Assembly: GCF_019904295.1 (NCBI RefSeq)
Contig: NZ_CP065359.1
Location: 335,001 to 399,000 of the forward strand
From: Ruegeria sp. SCSIO 43209
GTDB taxonomy: Bacteria; Pseudomonadota; Alphaproteobacteria; Rhodobacterales; Rhodobacteraceae
Direction of reading: 5' to 3'
DNA length: 64,000 bases
Part shown: piece after piece, positions 10,505 to 19,283 of the stretch
How the letters are laid out: each line of letters starts with the position of its first letter
How positions within the stretch are numbered: the stretch's first letter is position 1
Position numbers and translations under genes: made by a program
Notes under the pieces: generated by a model
The model's input: only the letters and a program-made list of their open reading frames with translations
What the model was told of the DNA's origin: nothing
Databases searched by the model: none

Positions 10505-11812
10505 TTAGATGTCCCGATTGTCAATCACGCGCCGGGCCTTGCCTTGTGAGCGTTCTACCTCGCCCGGCTCGCCTATATCGATCTCGGTCGAGATGCCAAC
10601 CACCTCTTTAATCCGGCGAGATAGCATCCGAGCAGCGGCGGTTTTGCTCAGCTCATCGGCTGCATCCGGCGTTGCTTCGACATGCACGCGCATCGCGTCC
10701 ATCCGGCCAGCTTTGTAAAGTTCGATCTGGTAGTAGGGCGCCAGACCGCCGGTTGCCAGAACCTGCTCCTCGATCTGACTGGGGAAGACGTTGACACCCC
10801 GCAGAATGATCATGTCATCCGAGCGGCCCGTGATCTTTTCCATCCGACGCATCGACCGAGCCGTGCCGGGCAAAAGCCGCGTCAGGTCACGGGTGCGATA
10901 GCGGATCATCGGAAGACCTTCTTTGGTCAGCGTGGTGAACACCAGTTCACCAATCTCACCATCAGGCATGACCTCGCCGGTCTGCGGGTCGATGATTTCG
11001 GGGTAGAAGTGGTCTTCCCAGATCACGGGCCCGTCTTTGGTTTCGACGCACTCATTGGCGACGCCCGGTCCCATGATCTCGGACAGGCCGTAGATATCGA
11101 CGGCATGCATATCGAATGCTTGTTCAACCTCGGAGCGCATCGAATCCGTCCAAGGTTCAGCGCCAAAGACGCCGACAGCCAAGGAACTTTCGCGCGGATC
11201 GAGTCCAATCTTGTGATACTGCTCAAGAATGTTCAGCATATAGGATGGTGTTACCATAATCCCGTCAGGTTTGAAGTCAGTGATCAGGTCGACCTGCTTG
11301 CCGGTCTGCCCACCGCTCATCGGGACGACCGTGGCCCCCAGACGTTCGATTCCATAATGCGCGCCCAGACCGCCGGTGAACAGGCCATAGCCATAGGCGT
11401 TGTGCACCATGTCGCCCCGGCGCAAACCGCTGGCACGCAACGACCGCGCCACCAGATCCGCCCAGTTGTCTATGTCGCCTTGCGTATACCCCACGACGGT
11501 TGGCTTGCCCGTCGTTCCCGACGAGGCATGAACACGAATGATCTGCTCACGCGGGACCGCAAACAGACCAAAAGGATAGTTTTCCCTCAGATCGTTTTTG
11601 TAGGTAAACGGAAACCGTGCCAGATCACTGAGGGACTGAAGGTCGTCAGGATGCACACCGGCCTCATCAAACCGCTGCCGGTACATAGGCACGTTGTCAT
11701 AAGCATGGCGCAGCGACCATTTCAGCCGATCCAACTGTAGGTTGCGGATTTCATCAATCGAGGCGATCTCTATCGGATCAAGATCCGCCTTGTTCGGAGT
11801 AAGATCCTTCAT
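10505..11812 (-). CDS. paaK: Phenylacetate-CoA ligase
   Basis: AMP-forming ligase, 435 residues, usual PaaK length. It activates phenylacetate with ATP and CoA to phenylacetyl-CoA, the committed first step. Visible motifs are the phosphate loop SSGTTGKPTVVGY (about 97-109), YGLSEIMGPG, the YRTRDL segment and GRSDDMIILRGVNVFPSQ before the mobile C-terminal domain. A GGGGGAT ribosome-binding site precedes the ATG. It lies between paaI and the TetR gene in the paaG-paaI-paaK-paaR operon. Confidence 0.97.
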   Translation of the reverse strand: MKDLTPNKADLDPIEIASIDEIRNLQLDRLKWSLRHAYDNVPMYRQRFDEAGVHPDDLQSLSDLARFPFTYKNDLRENYPFGLFAVPREQIIRVHASSGTTGKPTVVGYTQGDIDNWADLVARSLRASGLRRGDMVHNAYGYGLFTGGLGAHYGIERLGATVVPMSGGQTGKQVDLITDFKPDGIMVTPSYMLNILEQYHKIGLDPRESSLAVGVFGAEPWTDSMRSEVEQAFDMHAVDIYGLSEIMGPGVANECVETKDGPVIWEDHFYPEIIDPQTGEVMPDGEIGELVFTTLTKEGLPMIRYRTRDLTRLLPGTARSMRRMEKITGRSDDMIILRGVNVFPSQIEEQVLATGGLAPYYQIELYKAGRMDAMRVHVEATPDAADELSKTAAARMLSRRIKEVVGISTEIDIGEPGEVERSQGKARRVIDNRDI

Positions 11813-11827
11813 GCCATCCCCCTCATC

Positions 11828-12256
11828 TCAGGTCTCGTCAAACACCGGGCCTTTGACCGCGCGGGAAAAGCCCCGAAATTCTGCGATCTTTTGTCCGGCT
11901 TGGTTGGTTATGGATACGTCATAGATACCGCTGCGCCCTGTCAGGCTCAGTTCCGTTGCGCGGGCCGTCAGCAGATCACCGGATCGCGCGGGCGCGACGT
12001 AGCTGATCACATTGTGCTGGGCGACCGTGGACTGGTTGCGACTATTGCAGGCAAAGGCAAAGGCGCTGTCGGCCAACATGAATGTCACGCCGCCATGGCA
12101 GATCCCGTGCCCGTTGCAGTGATGGTCAGCCACCTGCAACGCCAGCGTCGCAGCGCCTTCATCCATCTCCACCAGTTCCATGCCTGCCCATTTCGAGGCA
12201 TTGTCCCGCCCCCACATGGCAGCAGCGGCTTTCTGGGCGCGTTCCTTCGGCGTCAT
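11828..12256 (-). CDS. paaI: Hotdog-fold hydroxyphenylacetyl-CoA thioesterase PaaI
   Basis: 142 residues. Hotdog thioesterase with the PaaI active-site pattern: Asn48 and His54 in NGHGICHGG and the catalytic Asp63 in FMLADSAFAFA. In E. coli PaaI hydrolyses dead-end or accumulated aryl-CoA esters so that CoA is recycled. A longer frame runs back into paaG, but the ATG used here follows the paaG stop by one base (TGA-G-ATG) and has CGGGGAG upstream. It is followed by paaK after 15 bases. Confidence 0.92.
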   Translation of the reverse strand: MTPKERAQKAAAAMWGRDNASKWAGMELVEMDEGAATLALQVADHHCNGHGICHGGVTFMLADSAFAFACNSRNQSTVAQHNVISYVAPARSGDLLTARATELSLTGRSGIYDVSITNQAGQKIAEFRGFSRAVKGPVFDET

Positions 12257-12257
12257 C

Positions 12258-13061
12258 TCATTCTCCCCGAAATACTGGCGCACGCTTTTCCAGAAACGCA
12301 GTAACGCCCTCGGCATAGTCGACGCTTTCGCCGCAGGTTTTCATTGCGTCCGCCTCAATCTCGAGATGATCGGTCAGGGTATTCGTGGCAGCCGCCTGTA
12401 TCGTCTGTTTCGTCAGGCCAAGTCCCAGCGTTGGACCATTGGCGAACTGTTCCGTTAGCGCGCGCGCCTCGGTCATTAGTTCAGCGTCTGGAATTGCTTT
12501 CCAGATCAGCCCCCAATCCGCAGCCTGCTTTGCTGGCAGGGGTTGCCCAGTCAGGGCCAGCCCTTTGGCTCGGGCTTCACCCAGCAAACGTGGCAGATGC
12601 CAACTGCCGCCGGTATCAGGTATCAGGCCCACTTTGGAAAATGATTGGATAAACTTGGCAGAGTCAGCGGCAAGTACCACATCACAAGCCAGGGCTAGAT
12701 TCGCACCCGCCCCGGCGGCAACGCCATTGACGGCGCAGACAACAGGTAATTCCAAAGACCTGATCAGGCGGACCAAAGGTGCGTAGAACGTGCGAACCGT
12801 ATAGCCCAAATCCGGCGGACCCTCCATCGTGGCAGGGTTTCGATCGCCCAAATCCTGCCCTGCGCAGAACCCGCGCCCCGCGCCGGTTAACAGCACCGAT
12901 CGGGCACCACCGTCACGCGCGGCCTCAAGTGCAGCGCGCAGGGCATAGTGCATCTCATCAGTGAAACTGTTCAGGCGATCAGGGCGATTGAGTGTAATTT
13001 CAACCCATTGACCCATATTCTGCGAAATAATCGTGTCGGACATGCCCGGTTCGCTTTTCAT
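12258..13061 (-). CDS. paaG: Ring-1,2-epoxyphenylacetyl-CoA isomerase
   Basis: Crotonase-fold enzyme, 267 residues (261 if the second ATG is used). It isomerises the epoxide to the oxepin-CoA. The PaaG signature GRGFCAGQDLGDR forms the oxyanion hole with NGVAAGAG, and the catalytic Asp lies in KVGLIPDTGGSW, where simple hydratases have Glu. It is the first gene of the minus-strand paaGIK-paaR operon, divergent from the TRAP genes. A TetR-type palindrome begins 26 bases upstream. Neither start codon has a strong ribosome-binding site. Confidence 0.92.
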   Translation of the reverse strand: MKSEPGMSDTIISQNMGQWVEITLNRPDRLNSFTDEMHYALRAALEAARDGGARSVLLTGAGRGFCAGQDLGDRNPATMEGPPDLGYTVRTFYAPLVRLIRSLELPVVCAVNGVAAGAGANLALACDVVLAADSAKFIQSFSKVGLIPDTGGSWHLPRLLGEARAKGLALTGQPLPAKQAADWGLIWKAIPDAELMTEARALTEQFANGPTLGLGLTKQTIQAAATNTLTDHLEIEADAMKTCGESVDYAEGVTAFLEKRAPVFRGE

Positions 13062-13086
13062 AAGTTACAACAAACTTCTTGCATAA

Positions 13087-13102
13087 ACCGAACGGTTGGT
13101 CA
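13087..13102. promoter_or_regulatory. Candidate TetR-type operator, paa site 2
   Basis: ACCGAACGGTTGGTCA is the second copy of the paa palindrome pattern (one mismatch in the right half-site). It lies between the divergent paaG and TRAP-transporter genes, close to the paaG start, so one bound dimer could control both directions. Confidence 0.6.
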
Positions 13103-13243
13103 ATAAATTCTATAGCCGTTTGTGACTCGGCGATCGGAAATGCACTTTGGCCAGCGGGCGGAACAGCATTTCTCGTCGTTGATAGTTACAAAACGTACCA
13201 TTAACACATTCACGACTTGCGATTTTGAGGAGGAGACCCGGTC

Positions 13244-14263
13244 ATGAAATTCACCAAGCTCACCACATTGTTGGCGTCTGCAACCTTGGCGGTGTCCGGC
13301 ACCATTGCTTTTGCGGCTGACTACACCCTGACAATTTCCAGCTGGGCCCCACCCACCCACGGCATCAACGCAAAGATGTGGCCCAAATTCGTCGAAATGG
13401 TAGAGGAGGCCACTGACGGGCAGGTCACCGCAGAGCTTAAGCTGGGTATCGCTCCACCGCCTGCGCAGATGGACCTGATTATGGATGGCGCGGCCGATGC
13501 CTCGATTATCTTTCACGGCTATCAACCGGGACGCTTCGTCACCACCAAGCTGATCGAACTGCCTGGTTACGAAGGCTCGGCCGAGGACGCTTCGGTTGCC
13601 TACTGGCGCGCCTACGACAAGTACTTGAAAGCTGCTGACGAGCATCGTGGTGTCAAAGTCATCGCCTTGCACACGCATGGACCCGCGCAGCTGCATTCCA
13701 GCGCGCCAGTAACCACTCTGGATGAGGTTTCGGGCCTGAAAGTACGTATCCCGGGTGGCGTTGGCGGAGACGTTGGTGCGGCGCTTGGCGCGACCGGCAT
13801 TCAGGTGCCCGCTCCGAAAGTCTATGAAACACTGGCATCGAAAGCCGCTGACGGCGTGGTCATGCCACTGGAATCGCGCAAGGGTTTCAAGCTGACCGAG
13901 GTTGCGCAGAACGTCTATGAGATGCCCGGTGGCCTCTATCGTGGTTCGTTTGCATTCATCATGAACGAAGACACCTTCGCAGATCTGCCACCCGAGCTGC
14001 AGACGGCGCTGGAAGAAAACGTATTCGGTGAACCGCTGAGCCGTGAGATCGGCAAAATCTGGGATGAGATCGACGCCACTGGACGTGAGGCAACCGAGGC
14101 GGCAGAAGGCAATGCCATCAACGCTGCCACTGACGCGGATATGGAGAAGTTCTCGGCCATCGCCGAAGACATCCGCGGCAAGGTCATCGCCGAGGTTGAC
14201 GCAACAGGAGTCGACGCACAGGCCGCATATGACATGATCAAATCGGAAATGTCCTCGAACTGA
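13244..14263 (+). CDS. dctP: TRAP transporter solute-binding protein (DctP family)
   Basis: Periplasmic solute-binding protein, 339 residues, with a clear signal peptide (MKFTKLTTLLASATLAVSG..., cleavage likely after AFA, residue 24). The conserved substrate-carboxylate arginine is Arg168 in GLKVRIPGG, followed by the usual PKVYETL segment, so an organic acid ligand is expected. A GGAGGAG ribosome-binding site precedes the ATG. It heads a dctP-dctQ-dctM-paaZ-paaX transcript inside the paa region, which makes phenylacetate or a related aromatic acid the best guess for the substrate; this is inference. Confidence 0.9.
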   Translation: MKFTKLTTLLASATLAVSGTIAFAADYTLTISSWAPPTHGINAKMWPKFVEMVEEATDGQVTAELKLGIAPPPAQMDLIMDGAADASIIFHGYQPGRFVTTKLIELPGYEGSAEDASVAYWRAYDKYLKAADEHRGVKVIALHTHGPAQLHSSAPVTTLDEVSGLKVRIPGGVGGDVGAALGATGIQVPAPKVYETLASKAADGVVMPLESRKGFKLTEVAQNVYEMPGGLYRGSFAFIMNEDTFADLPPELQTALEENVFGEPLSREIGKIWDEIDATGREATEAAEGNAINAATDADMEKFSAIAEDIRGKVIAEVDATGVDAQAAYDMIKSEMSSN

Positions 14264-14271
14264 TCCGACTG

Positions 14272-14295
14272 CAGGGCGGCTCTTGCGCCGCCCTG
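14272..14295 (+). other. Hairpin between dctP and dctQ
   Basis: CAGGGCGGC (14272-14280) and GCCGCCCTG (14287-14295) form a 9-bp perfect stem with a 6-nt loop just after the dctP stop codon. There is no strong U-run. Such hairpins commonly protect the upstream mRNA or partly terminate it, so that more binding protein is made than membrane subunits. Confidence 0.6.
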
Positions 14296-14317
14296 ACTTA
14301 CCCTGCGCGAGTTTCCC

Positions 14318-14821
14318 ATGACCCCTATTATTCAGCTTGTGCGCCGTGCCAGCGCCCTTCCCGTGATCGTGGCCTGCATTGCACTGTTTATCCTGATGGT
14401 AATGACCTTTTGCGACGTGATCCTGCGTTCGGTCTTCAATGCGCCCATTGAGGCCGCCACCGAGCTGACGCGCATTCTGATGGCAATTCTGGTGTTTTCT
14501 GTCCTCCCGATCGTCTCCACCACCAATGGCCATATCGCGGTCGATCTGACAGACGGGTTCTTCCACCGTCTGCATCTGTCGCGTGCGCGGGACGTTGTGA
14601 TCTATGTGGTCAGCGGCATCATGCTGTTCTGGCCGGTCCAGCGCGTTTGGGTCCTGGCCGAGCGTGCGCGGGATTATGGGGATGTAACCGAATATCTTTC
14701 AATCCCCACCTACCTGATCGGCTGGTTCATTACCCTGTCTGTTGCCATCACTGCACTGGTGATGATCGCCACTGGGCTGCTAAGGGCCTTCGCCCCAAAT
14801 ACACTGTCGGAGCCTATGTAA
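14318..14821 (+). CDS. dctQ: TRAP transporter small permease subunit (DctQ)
   Basis: Small membrane subunit, 167 residues, with four hydrophobic helices (about 14-36, 47-67, 88-107 and 127-150). TTF-like helix starts and the TNGHIAVDL segment near residue 67 are typical of DctQ. It works with DctM as the ion-driven permease fed by DctP. Its stop codon overlaps the dctM start by one base, and its own ribosome-binding site is weak. Confidence 0.88.
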   Translation: MTPIIQLVRRASALPVIVACIALFILMVMTFCDVILRSVFNAPIEAATELTRILMAILVFSVLPIVSTTNGHIAVDLTDGFFHRLHLSRARDVVIYVVSGIMLFWPVQRVWVLAERARDYGDVTEYLSIPTYLIGWFITLSVAITALVMIATGLLRAFAPNTLSEPM

Positions 14822-16173
14822 TGACCGCAGCGCTAATCGGATTTGCGATTGTATTGATCTTGGTGCTGGTGCGCCTTCCTATCGTCTTTGCCATGGGTCT
14901 GGTCGGCACATTGGGATTTGCCTATGAGCGTGGCGGCTCAATCTTTGATGAGCGCGGGATGAAGGCTGCCATGTCCATGGTGGGCCGACAGATCACCGAC
15001 ACTGCGCAGGACTATGGTCTGTCGGTTGTGCCGCTGTTCATCCTGATGGGCCTGTTCGTGAACAAGGGCGGCATGGCGCGCGAGCTTTATGCGGTGTCCA
15101 ACGCCTTTCTTGGCCACATGCGCGGTGGTATTGCCATGGCAACGGTTGCGGCCTGTGGCGGATTTTCGGCTATCTGCGGATCGTCGCTGGCAACCGCCGC
15201 CACGATGTCAAAGGTCGCGATGCCGCAGATGCGGCGTTACGGCTATTCCGATGAACTCTCGACCGCCTCGATTGCCGCCGGTGGTACGCTTGGCATTCTG
15301 ATCCCTCCATCGGTCATTCTGGTCATCTACGGGTTGCTGACCGAGACCTCGATCGGGAAATTGTTCATGGCGGGCATCATCCCCGGCATCCTTGGCATCC
15401 TCTTCTACCTCTTTGCTGTGCGCTGGACCGTCTGGCGTAACCCCGAAGCCGGGCCCGCAGGCGAGCGCGCCACCTGGTCCGAACGCATCCGCGCGCTGGG
15501 TTCGGTTTGGGCTGTGCTGTTGTTGTTCTTCCTAGTTATTGGCGGGCTTTATGGAGCCTTCGATTTTGAGCCCCTAAACCTGACATTCTCACCCACCGAG
15601 GCCGCAGGTATGGGGGCCGCTGGGGCCTTTCTGATTGCACTCTTTCGTGGGGGTCTCACGGTTGGCTCGACATTCGAGGTGCTGAAAGAGACCTGCTTTA
15701 CCGCGTCTGCCCTGTTTGCGGTGCTGATTGGCGCTCAGATATTCTCAAATTTCATCAATCTGGCCGGTTTGCCCGAAGCCCTGATCGCGATGGTGACCGC
15801 CTATGATGTTGCTCCGTTTGTCGTGATCCTGATGATCCTTGGTATCTACATCATTCTGGGTTGCGTCTTTGAATCTCTCTCGATGCTGTTGCTGACGGTT
15901 CCGATCTTCTTCCCGTTGGTCACGTCTCTGGGCTATGACCCAATCTGGTTTGGCATCGTCGTCGTGGTTGTCACCGAAATCTCGCTGATCACTCCACCCG
16001 TAGGCCTGAACGTCTTCATCCTGAAAGGCGTGGTGGGTGACGTCTCGACCGGCACCATATTTCGTGGCGTCACTCCGTTCTGGATCGCCGATATCTTCCG
16101 CCTCGCGCTGATCGTGCTGGTGCCCATCGTGGTGCTGTATCTGCCGCAGCAAATGGGCGCTTTGGGACACTAG
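14821..16173 (+). CDS. dctM: TRAP transporter large permease subunit (DctM)
   Basis: Large membrane subunit, 450 residues, with about 12 hydrophobic segments. Family landmarks are FILMGLFVNKGG near residue 75, CGGFSAICGSS near 110, GTLGILIPPSVILVIYG near 155 and LITPPVGLNVF near 385. The start is the ATG that overlaps the dctQ stop; a longer frame runs back through dctQ in another reading frame and is not used. It catalyses ion-coupled solute uptake. It is followed 27 bases later by paaZ. Confidence 0.9.
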   Translation: MTAALIGFAIVLILVLVRLPIVFAMGLVGTLGFAYERGGSIFDERGMKAAMSMVGRQITDTAQDYGLSVVPLFILMGLFVNKGGMARELYAVSNAFLGHMRGGIAMATVAACGGFSAICGSSLATAATMSKVAMPQMRRYGYSDELSTASIAAGGTLGILIPPSVILVIYGLLTETSIGKLFMAGIIPGILGILFYLFAVRWTVWRNPEAGPAGERATWSERIRALGSVWAVLLLFFLVIGGLYGAFDFEPLNLTFSPTEAAGMGAAGAFLIALFRGGLTVGSTFEVLKETCFTASALFAVLIGAQIFSNFINLAGLPEALIAMVTAYDVAPFVVILMILGIYIILGCVFESLSMLLLTVPIFFPLVTSLGYDPIWFGIVVVVVTEISLITPPVGLNVFILKGVVGDVSTGTIFRGVTPFWIADIFRLALIVLVPIVVLYLPQQMGALGH

Positions 16174-16200
16174 TCCCACCGCATCAAACAGGAGAACACC

Positions 16201-18225
16201 ATGTCCCTGCATCAGATTTCCAGCTTCGCCGCTGGTACTTGGGTCGCGCCTGGAGAAGGCGCACGCACCATCGCGTCCGCCATCACTGGCGCACCGTTTG
16301 CAAGCGCTGGCAATGCCGCGCTCGACGTGCAGGCGATGCTTGACTATGCGCGCAATACCGGTGGCCCCGCGCTGCGCAAGTTAACGTTCCACGACCGTGC
16401 TCGGATGCTCAAGGCGCTGGCGCAAGAGCTTTCGGCGCATAAACAAGCCCTTTACGACCTGAGTTTCGAAACCGGAGCTACGCAGAAGGACCACCTGATC
16501 GATATCGATGGTGGCATCGGCACGATGTTTGTCTTTGCCTCAAAAGGCCGGCGCGAGATGCCGGATGCGCAGGTTTATCTGGACGGCGAAATCGAGCAGT
16601 TGTCACGCAATGGCACCTTTTTGGGGCAGCATATCTGCACGCCCCTGCAAGGGGTCGCGGTTCATATCAACGCCTTCAACTTCCCGGTCTGGGGGATGCT
16701 GGAAAAGCTGGCCCCGACGCTGCTGGCTGGCGTGCCTGCAATCGTCAAGCCGGCTACCAACAGTTGCTACGTCACCGAACTGGCAGTGCGGATCATGCTG
16801 GATAGCGGCATCCTGCCTGCCGGTGCGCTACAGCTGGTCTCGGGCGGGTTGGGCGACATGCTCGATCACTTGGATTGTCAGGATGTGGTCAGCTTCACAG
16901 GCTCGGCGAATACCGCGTTGAAGCTGCGGCAGACGCCTGCGATCTTGCAGAACTCGGTCCGGTTTGTGGCCGAGCAGGACAGCTTGAACGCTTCCATCCT
17001 CGGGCCCGATGCCACGCCCGGCACGCCCGAATTTGACCTGTTCGTCAAGGAAGTCTCGCGCGAGATGACCACAAAGGCGGGCCAGAAATGCACTGCCATC
17101 CGACGCATCATCGCGCCCCAGCTGCAGGTCGACGCCATAATTGCCGCGCTGTCTGACCGATTGGCAAAGATCACCATCGGCGACCCCCGTTCCGACACCA
17201 CTCGCATGGGCGCGCTGGTGTCGAACGGGCAGAAAGCCGACGTTCTGGAAAAGGCAGCTCTGATCGGGCAAGAGGCTGAACGGGTTTATGGCAACCCCGA
17301 CGCGTTCGACCTGCACGGCCCTGAAACCGGCGCATTCGTTCCCCCGATGCTGTTTTACTGTGCTGACCCCGACAAAGCGCAGCGCGTGCACGATACCGAG
17401 GCCTTCGGCCCAGTTTCGACCCTCATGGGCTACCGCGATCTGGATCATGCGGTGGCACTTGCCAATCGCGGGCAGGGGTCTCTGGTCACGTCGCTGATCA
17501 CTCACGACACAAAGGTCGCGCACAACGTAGTGATGGGGGCCGCAGCCTATAACGGGCGGATTTACATCAACGACCGCGACTCGATGGCTGAATCGACCGG
17601 CCACGGATCTCCGCTGCCCCATATGGTGCATGGTGGGCCGGGCCGTGCGGGCGGTGGTGAGGAAATGGGCGGCGTGCGCGGTGTGAAACACTATATGCAG
17701 CGCACGGCCATTCAGGGCTCCCCGCGCATGCTCAGTGGTATCAGCACCAAATGGGTGCCCGGAGCGCCCGAAATCCAAGGTCCGGCACATCCGTTCACCC
17801 GTAAATTTGGTGAGTTGCAGGTCGGCGAGACGCTGCACACAGCCTCGCGAACCATCACGCTGGAGGACATCGAACACTTCGCCAATTTCACCGGCGATAC
17901 CTTTTATGCGCATATGGACGAGGACGCGGCGGCGCGAAATCCGTTCTTCCCCGGTCGTGTGGCGCATGGTTATTTGTTGCTCAGCTTTGCGGCTGGTCTG
18001 TTTGTCGAGCCGAACGAGGGGCCGGTGCTGGCCAATACCGGGCTGGACGGGCTGCGGTTCATGAAGCCCGTTGTTGCTGGCGACAGCATCAAGGTGCGCC
18101 TGACGGTAAAGCAGAAAACCCCACGCAATGACGACTATGGTGAGGTTCGCTGGCACGTGTCCCTGACCAATCAAGATGACGAACCGGTCGCAGAATACGA
18201 GCTTCTGACCATGAACGCCCGCTGA
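16201..18225 (+). CDS. paaZ: Bifunctional oxepin-CoA hydrolase / semialdehyde dehydrogenase
   Basis: 674 residues with two domains. The N-terminal aldehyde dehydrogenase (about 1-520) has Glu258 and the catalytic Cys297 (GQKCTA), offset by two from E. coli PaaZ. The C-terminal MaoC-like hydratase (about 535-674) has Asp566 and His571 in GDTFYAH. It hydrolyses oxepin-CoA and oxidises the resulting semialdehyde with NADP+. Both active sites are complete, so no separate dehydrogenase is needed. An AGGAGA ribosome-binding site precedes the ATG. It lies in the TRAP transcript, before paaX. Confidence 0.95.
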   Translation: MSLHQISSFAAGTWVAPGEGARTIASAITGAPFASAGNAALDVQAMLDYARNTGGPALRKLTFHDRARMLKALAQELSAHKQALYDLSFETGATQKDHLIDIDGGIGTMFVFASKGRREMPDAQVYLDGEIEQLSRNGTFLGQHICTPLQGVAVHINAFNFPVWGMLEKLAPTLLAGVPAIVKPATNSCYVTELAVRIMLDSGILPAGALQLVSGGLGDMLDHLDCQDVVSFTGSANTALKLRQTPAILQNSVRFVAEQDSLNASILGPDATPGTPEFDLFVKEVSREMTTKAGQKCTAIRRIIAPQLQVDAIIAALSDRLAKITIGDPRSDTTRMGALVSNGQKADVLEKAALIGQEAERVYGNPDAFDLHGPETGAFVPPMLFYCADPDKAQRVHDTEAFGPVSTLMGYRDLDHAVALANRGQGSLVTSLITHDTKVAHNVVMGAAAYNGRIYINDRDSMAESTGHGSPLPHMVHGGPGRAGGGEEMGGVRGVKHYMQRTAIQGSPRMLSGISTKWVPGAPEIQGPAHPFTRKFGELQVGETLHTASRTITLEDIEHFANFTGDTFYAHMDEDAAARNPFFPGRVAHGYLLLSFAAGLFVEPNEGPVLANTGLDGLRFMKPVVAGDSIKVRLTVKQKTPRNDDYGEVRWHVSLTNQDDEPVAEYELLTMNAR

Positions 18226-18277
18226 CCCGCTGTACTACCTGTTTTTCTTATTGGGCCTAATGGGTTAAACTGGGTCC

Positions 18278-19081
18278 ATGACCGAAAAGACCTCGTGGTT
18301 CGAAACGGCTGTGGCCGAACTGGCGGACCCGCAAGACCAGCGGGTCTGGTCGATTATCGTCTCGCTGTTTGGTGACATGGCACAAGAGCCCGGCGCGCAA
18401 ATCTCGGGCGGTGTTCTGACCCGGATAATTGAGCCGATGGGCATCAAACCCGAAGCGATCCGCGTCGCTCTGCACCGGCTGCGCAAGGACGGCTGGATTG
18501 AAAGTGACCGGATTGGACGCGTCTCGCGCCATGTCCTCTCGGAATTCGGCCGGACGCAATCCGCCGCCGTCACGCCGCGCATATATGCGCGCGGTCCTTC
18601 GCCCATTGAAAATTGGCATCTTCTGATCGCCGAGGATGGATCGGGCACACAAGTGCTTGAAGACGTGATGCTCAGCGACGACTATATCCCTATTGGGCGC
18701 AACGTAGCGATGGGTGCGGGTCCCGTTCCAGATCAGTCGGACGGTTTGCTGGCCTTGGACATCTCTCCGCACGCAGCCCCCAAATGGGTGCAGGATCGGT
18801 TGTGTCCACCCGAATTGCGCGCCTCTTGCAAGGCTCTTCTGGGCGCGGTCGTACGCGCCGCAAAGTCCCGTCCCGAAGGCTGGGCGCCAACCCCCTTGCA
18901 GAGCGCAACACTGCGCACCCTGCTGGTGCATCGGTGGCGGCGCGTCGTGCTACGCCAGCCGGACTTACCTTTGGCTTTTTATCCTGTTGATTGGGCTGGC
19001 CCTGCTTGTCGCGATAGCGTGTTCGGGCTGCTTGATCTGCTGCCACGCCCCTCGGCTGACGTACTGAGCGGTAGTAGTTGA
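18278..19081 (+). CDS. paaX: PaaX-family transcriptional regulator
   Basis: 267 residues. The N-terminal winged helix reads ISGGVLTRIIEPMGI...ALHRLRKDGWIESDRIGR, and the family's C-terminal block LLVHRWRRVVLRQPDLPLAF lies near residue 210. In E. coli PaaX represses the paa operons and is released by phenylacetyl-CoA. Finding it together with a TetR-type PaaR is notable, because many organisms have only one of the two. It starts 52 bases after paaZ. A small hairpin GACCGC-TGA-GCGGTC overlaps its stop codon. Confidence 0.88.
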   Translation: MTEKTSWFETAVAELADPQDQRVWSIIVSLFGDMAQEPGAQISGGVLTRIIEPMGIKPEAIRVALHRLRKDGWIESDRIGRVSRHVLSEFGRTQSAAVTPRIYARGPSPIENWHLLIAEDGSGTQVLEDVMLSDDYIPIGRNVAMGAGPVPDQSDGLLALDISPHAAPKWVQDRLCPPELRASCKALLGAVVRAAKSRPEGWAPTPLQSATLRTLLVHRWRRVVLRQPDLPLAFYPVDWAGPACRDSVFGLLDLLPRPSADVLSGSS

Positions 19082-19283
19082 CCGCTGAGCGGTCTGTTCA
19101 ACCATATTATCAGTGCGGCGCACATACCGGGTGCTGGGAGCTTTTCTGACCAAGTCATACCAATTTACACACCAATAATTAGGTTGCGGTTATCTGCCTG
19201 CCAATTCAGCCGTTCAGAAAACGCATGGTGCAATCGGGCTCCGGGCAATACCATCGCCTGTGCAAACCTGCCGGAGAACCGTG

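Noticed and set aside
13100..14575. A 491-residue frame opposite the TRAP binding-protein gene
   Set aside because: It is the antisense shadow of a well-recognised DctP gene; its composition is rich in His/Cys/Arg and it shows no known motif.
16828..18174. A 448-residue frame opposite paaZ
   Set aside because: It is a shadow of the paaZ gene with no protein motif.
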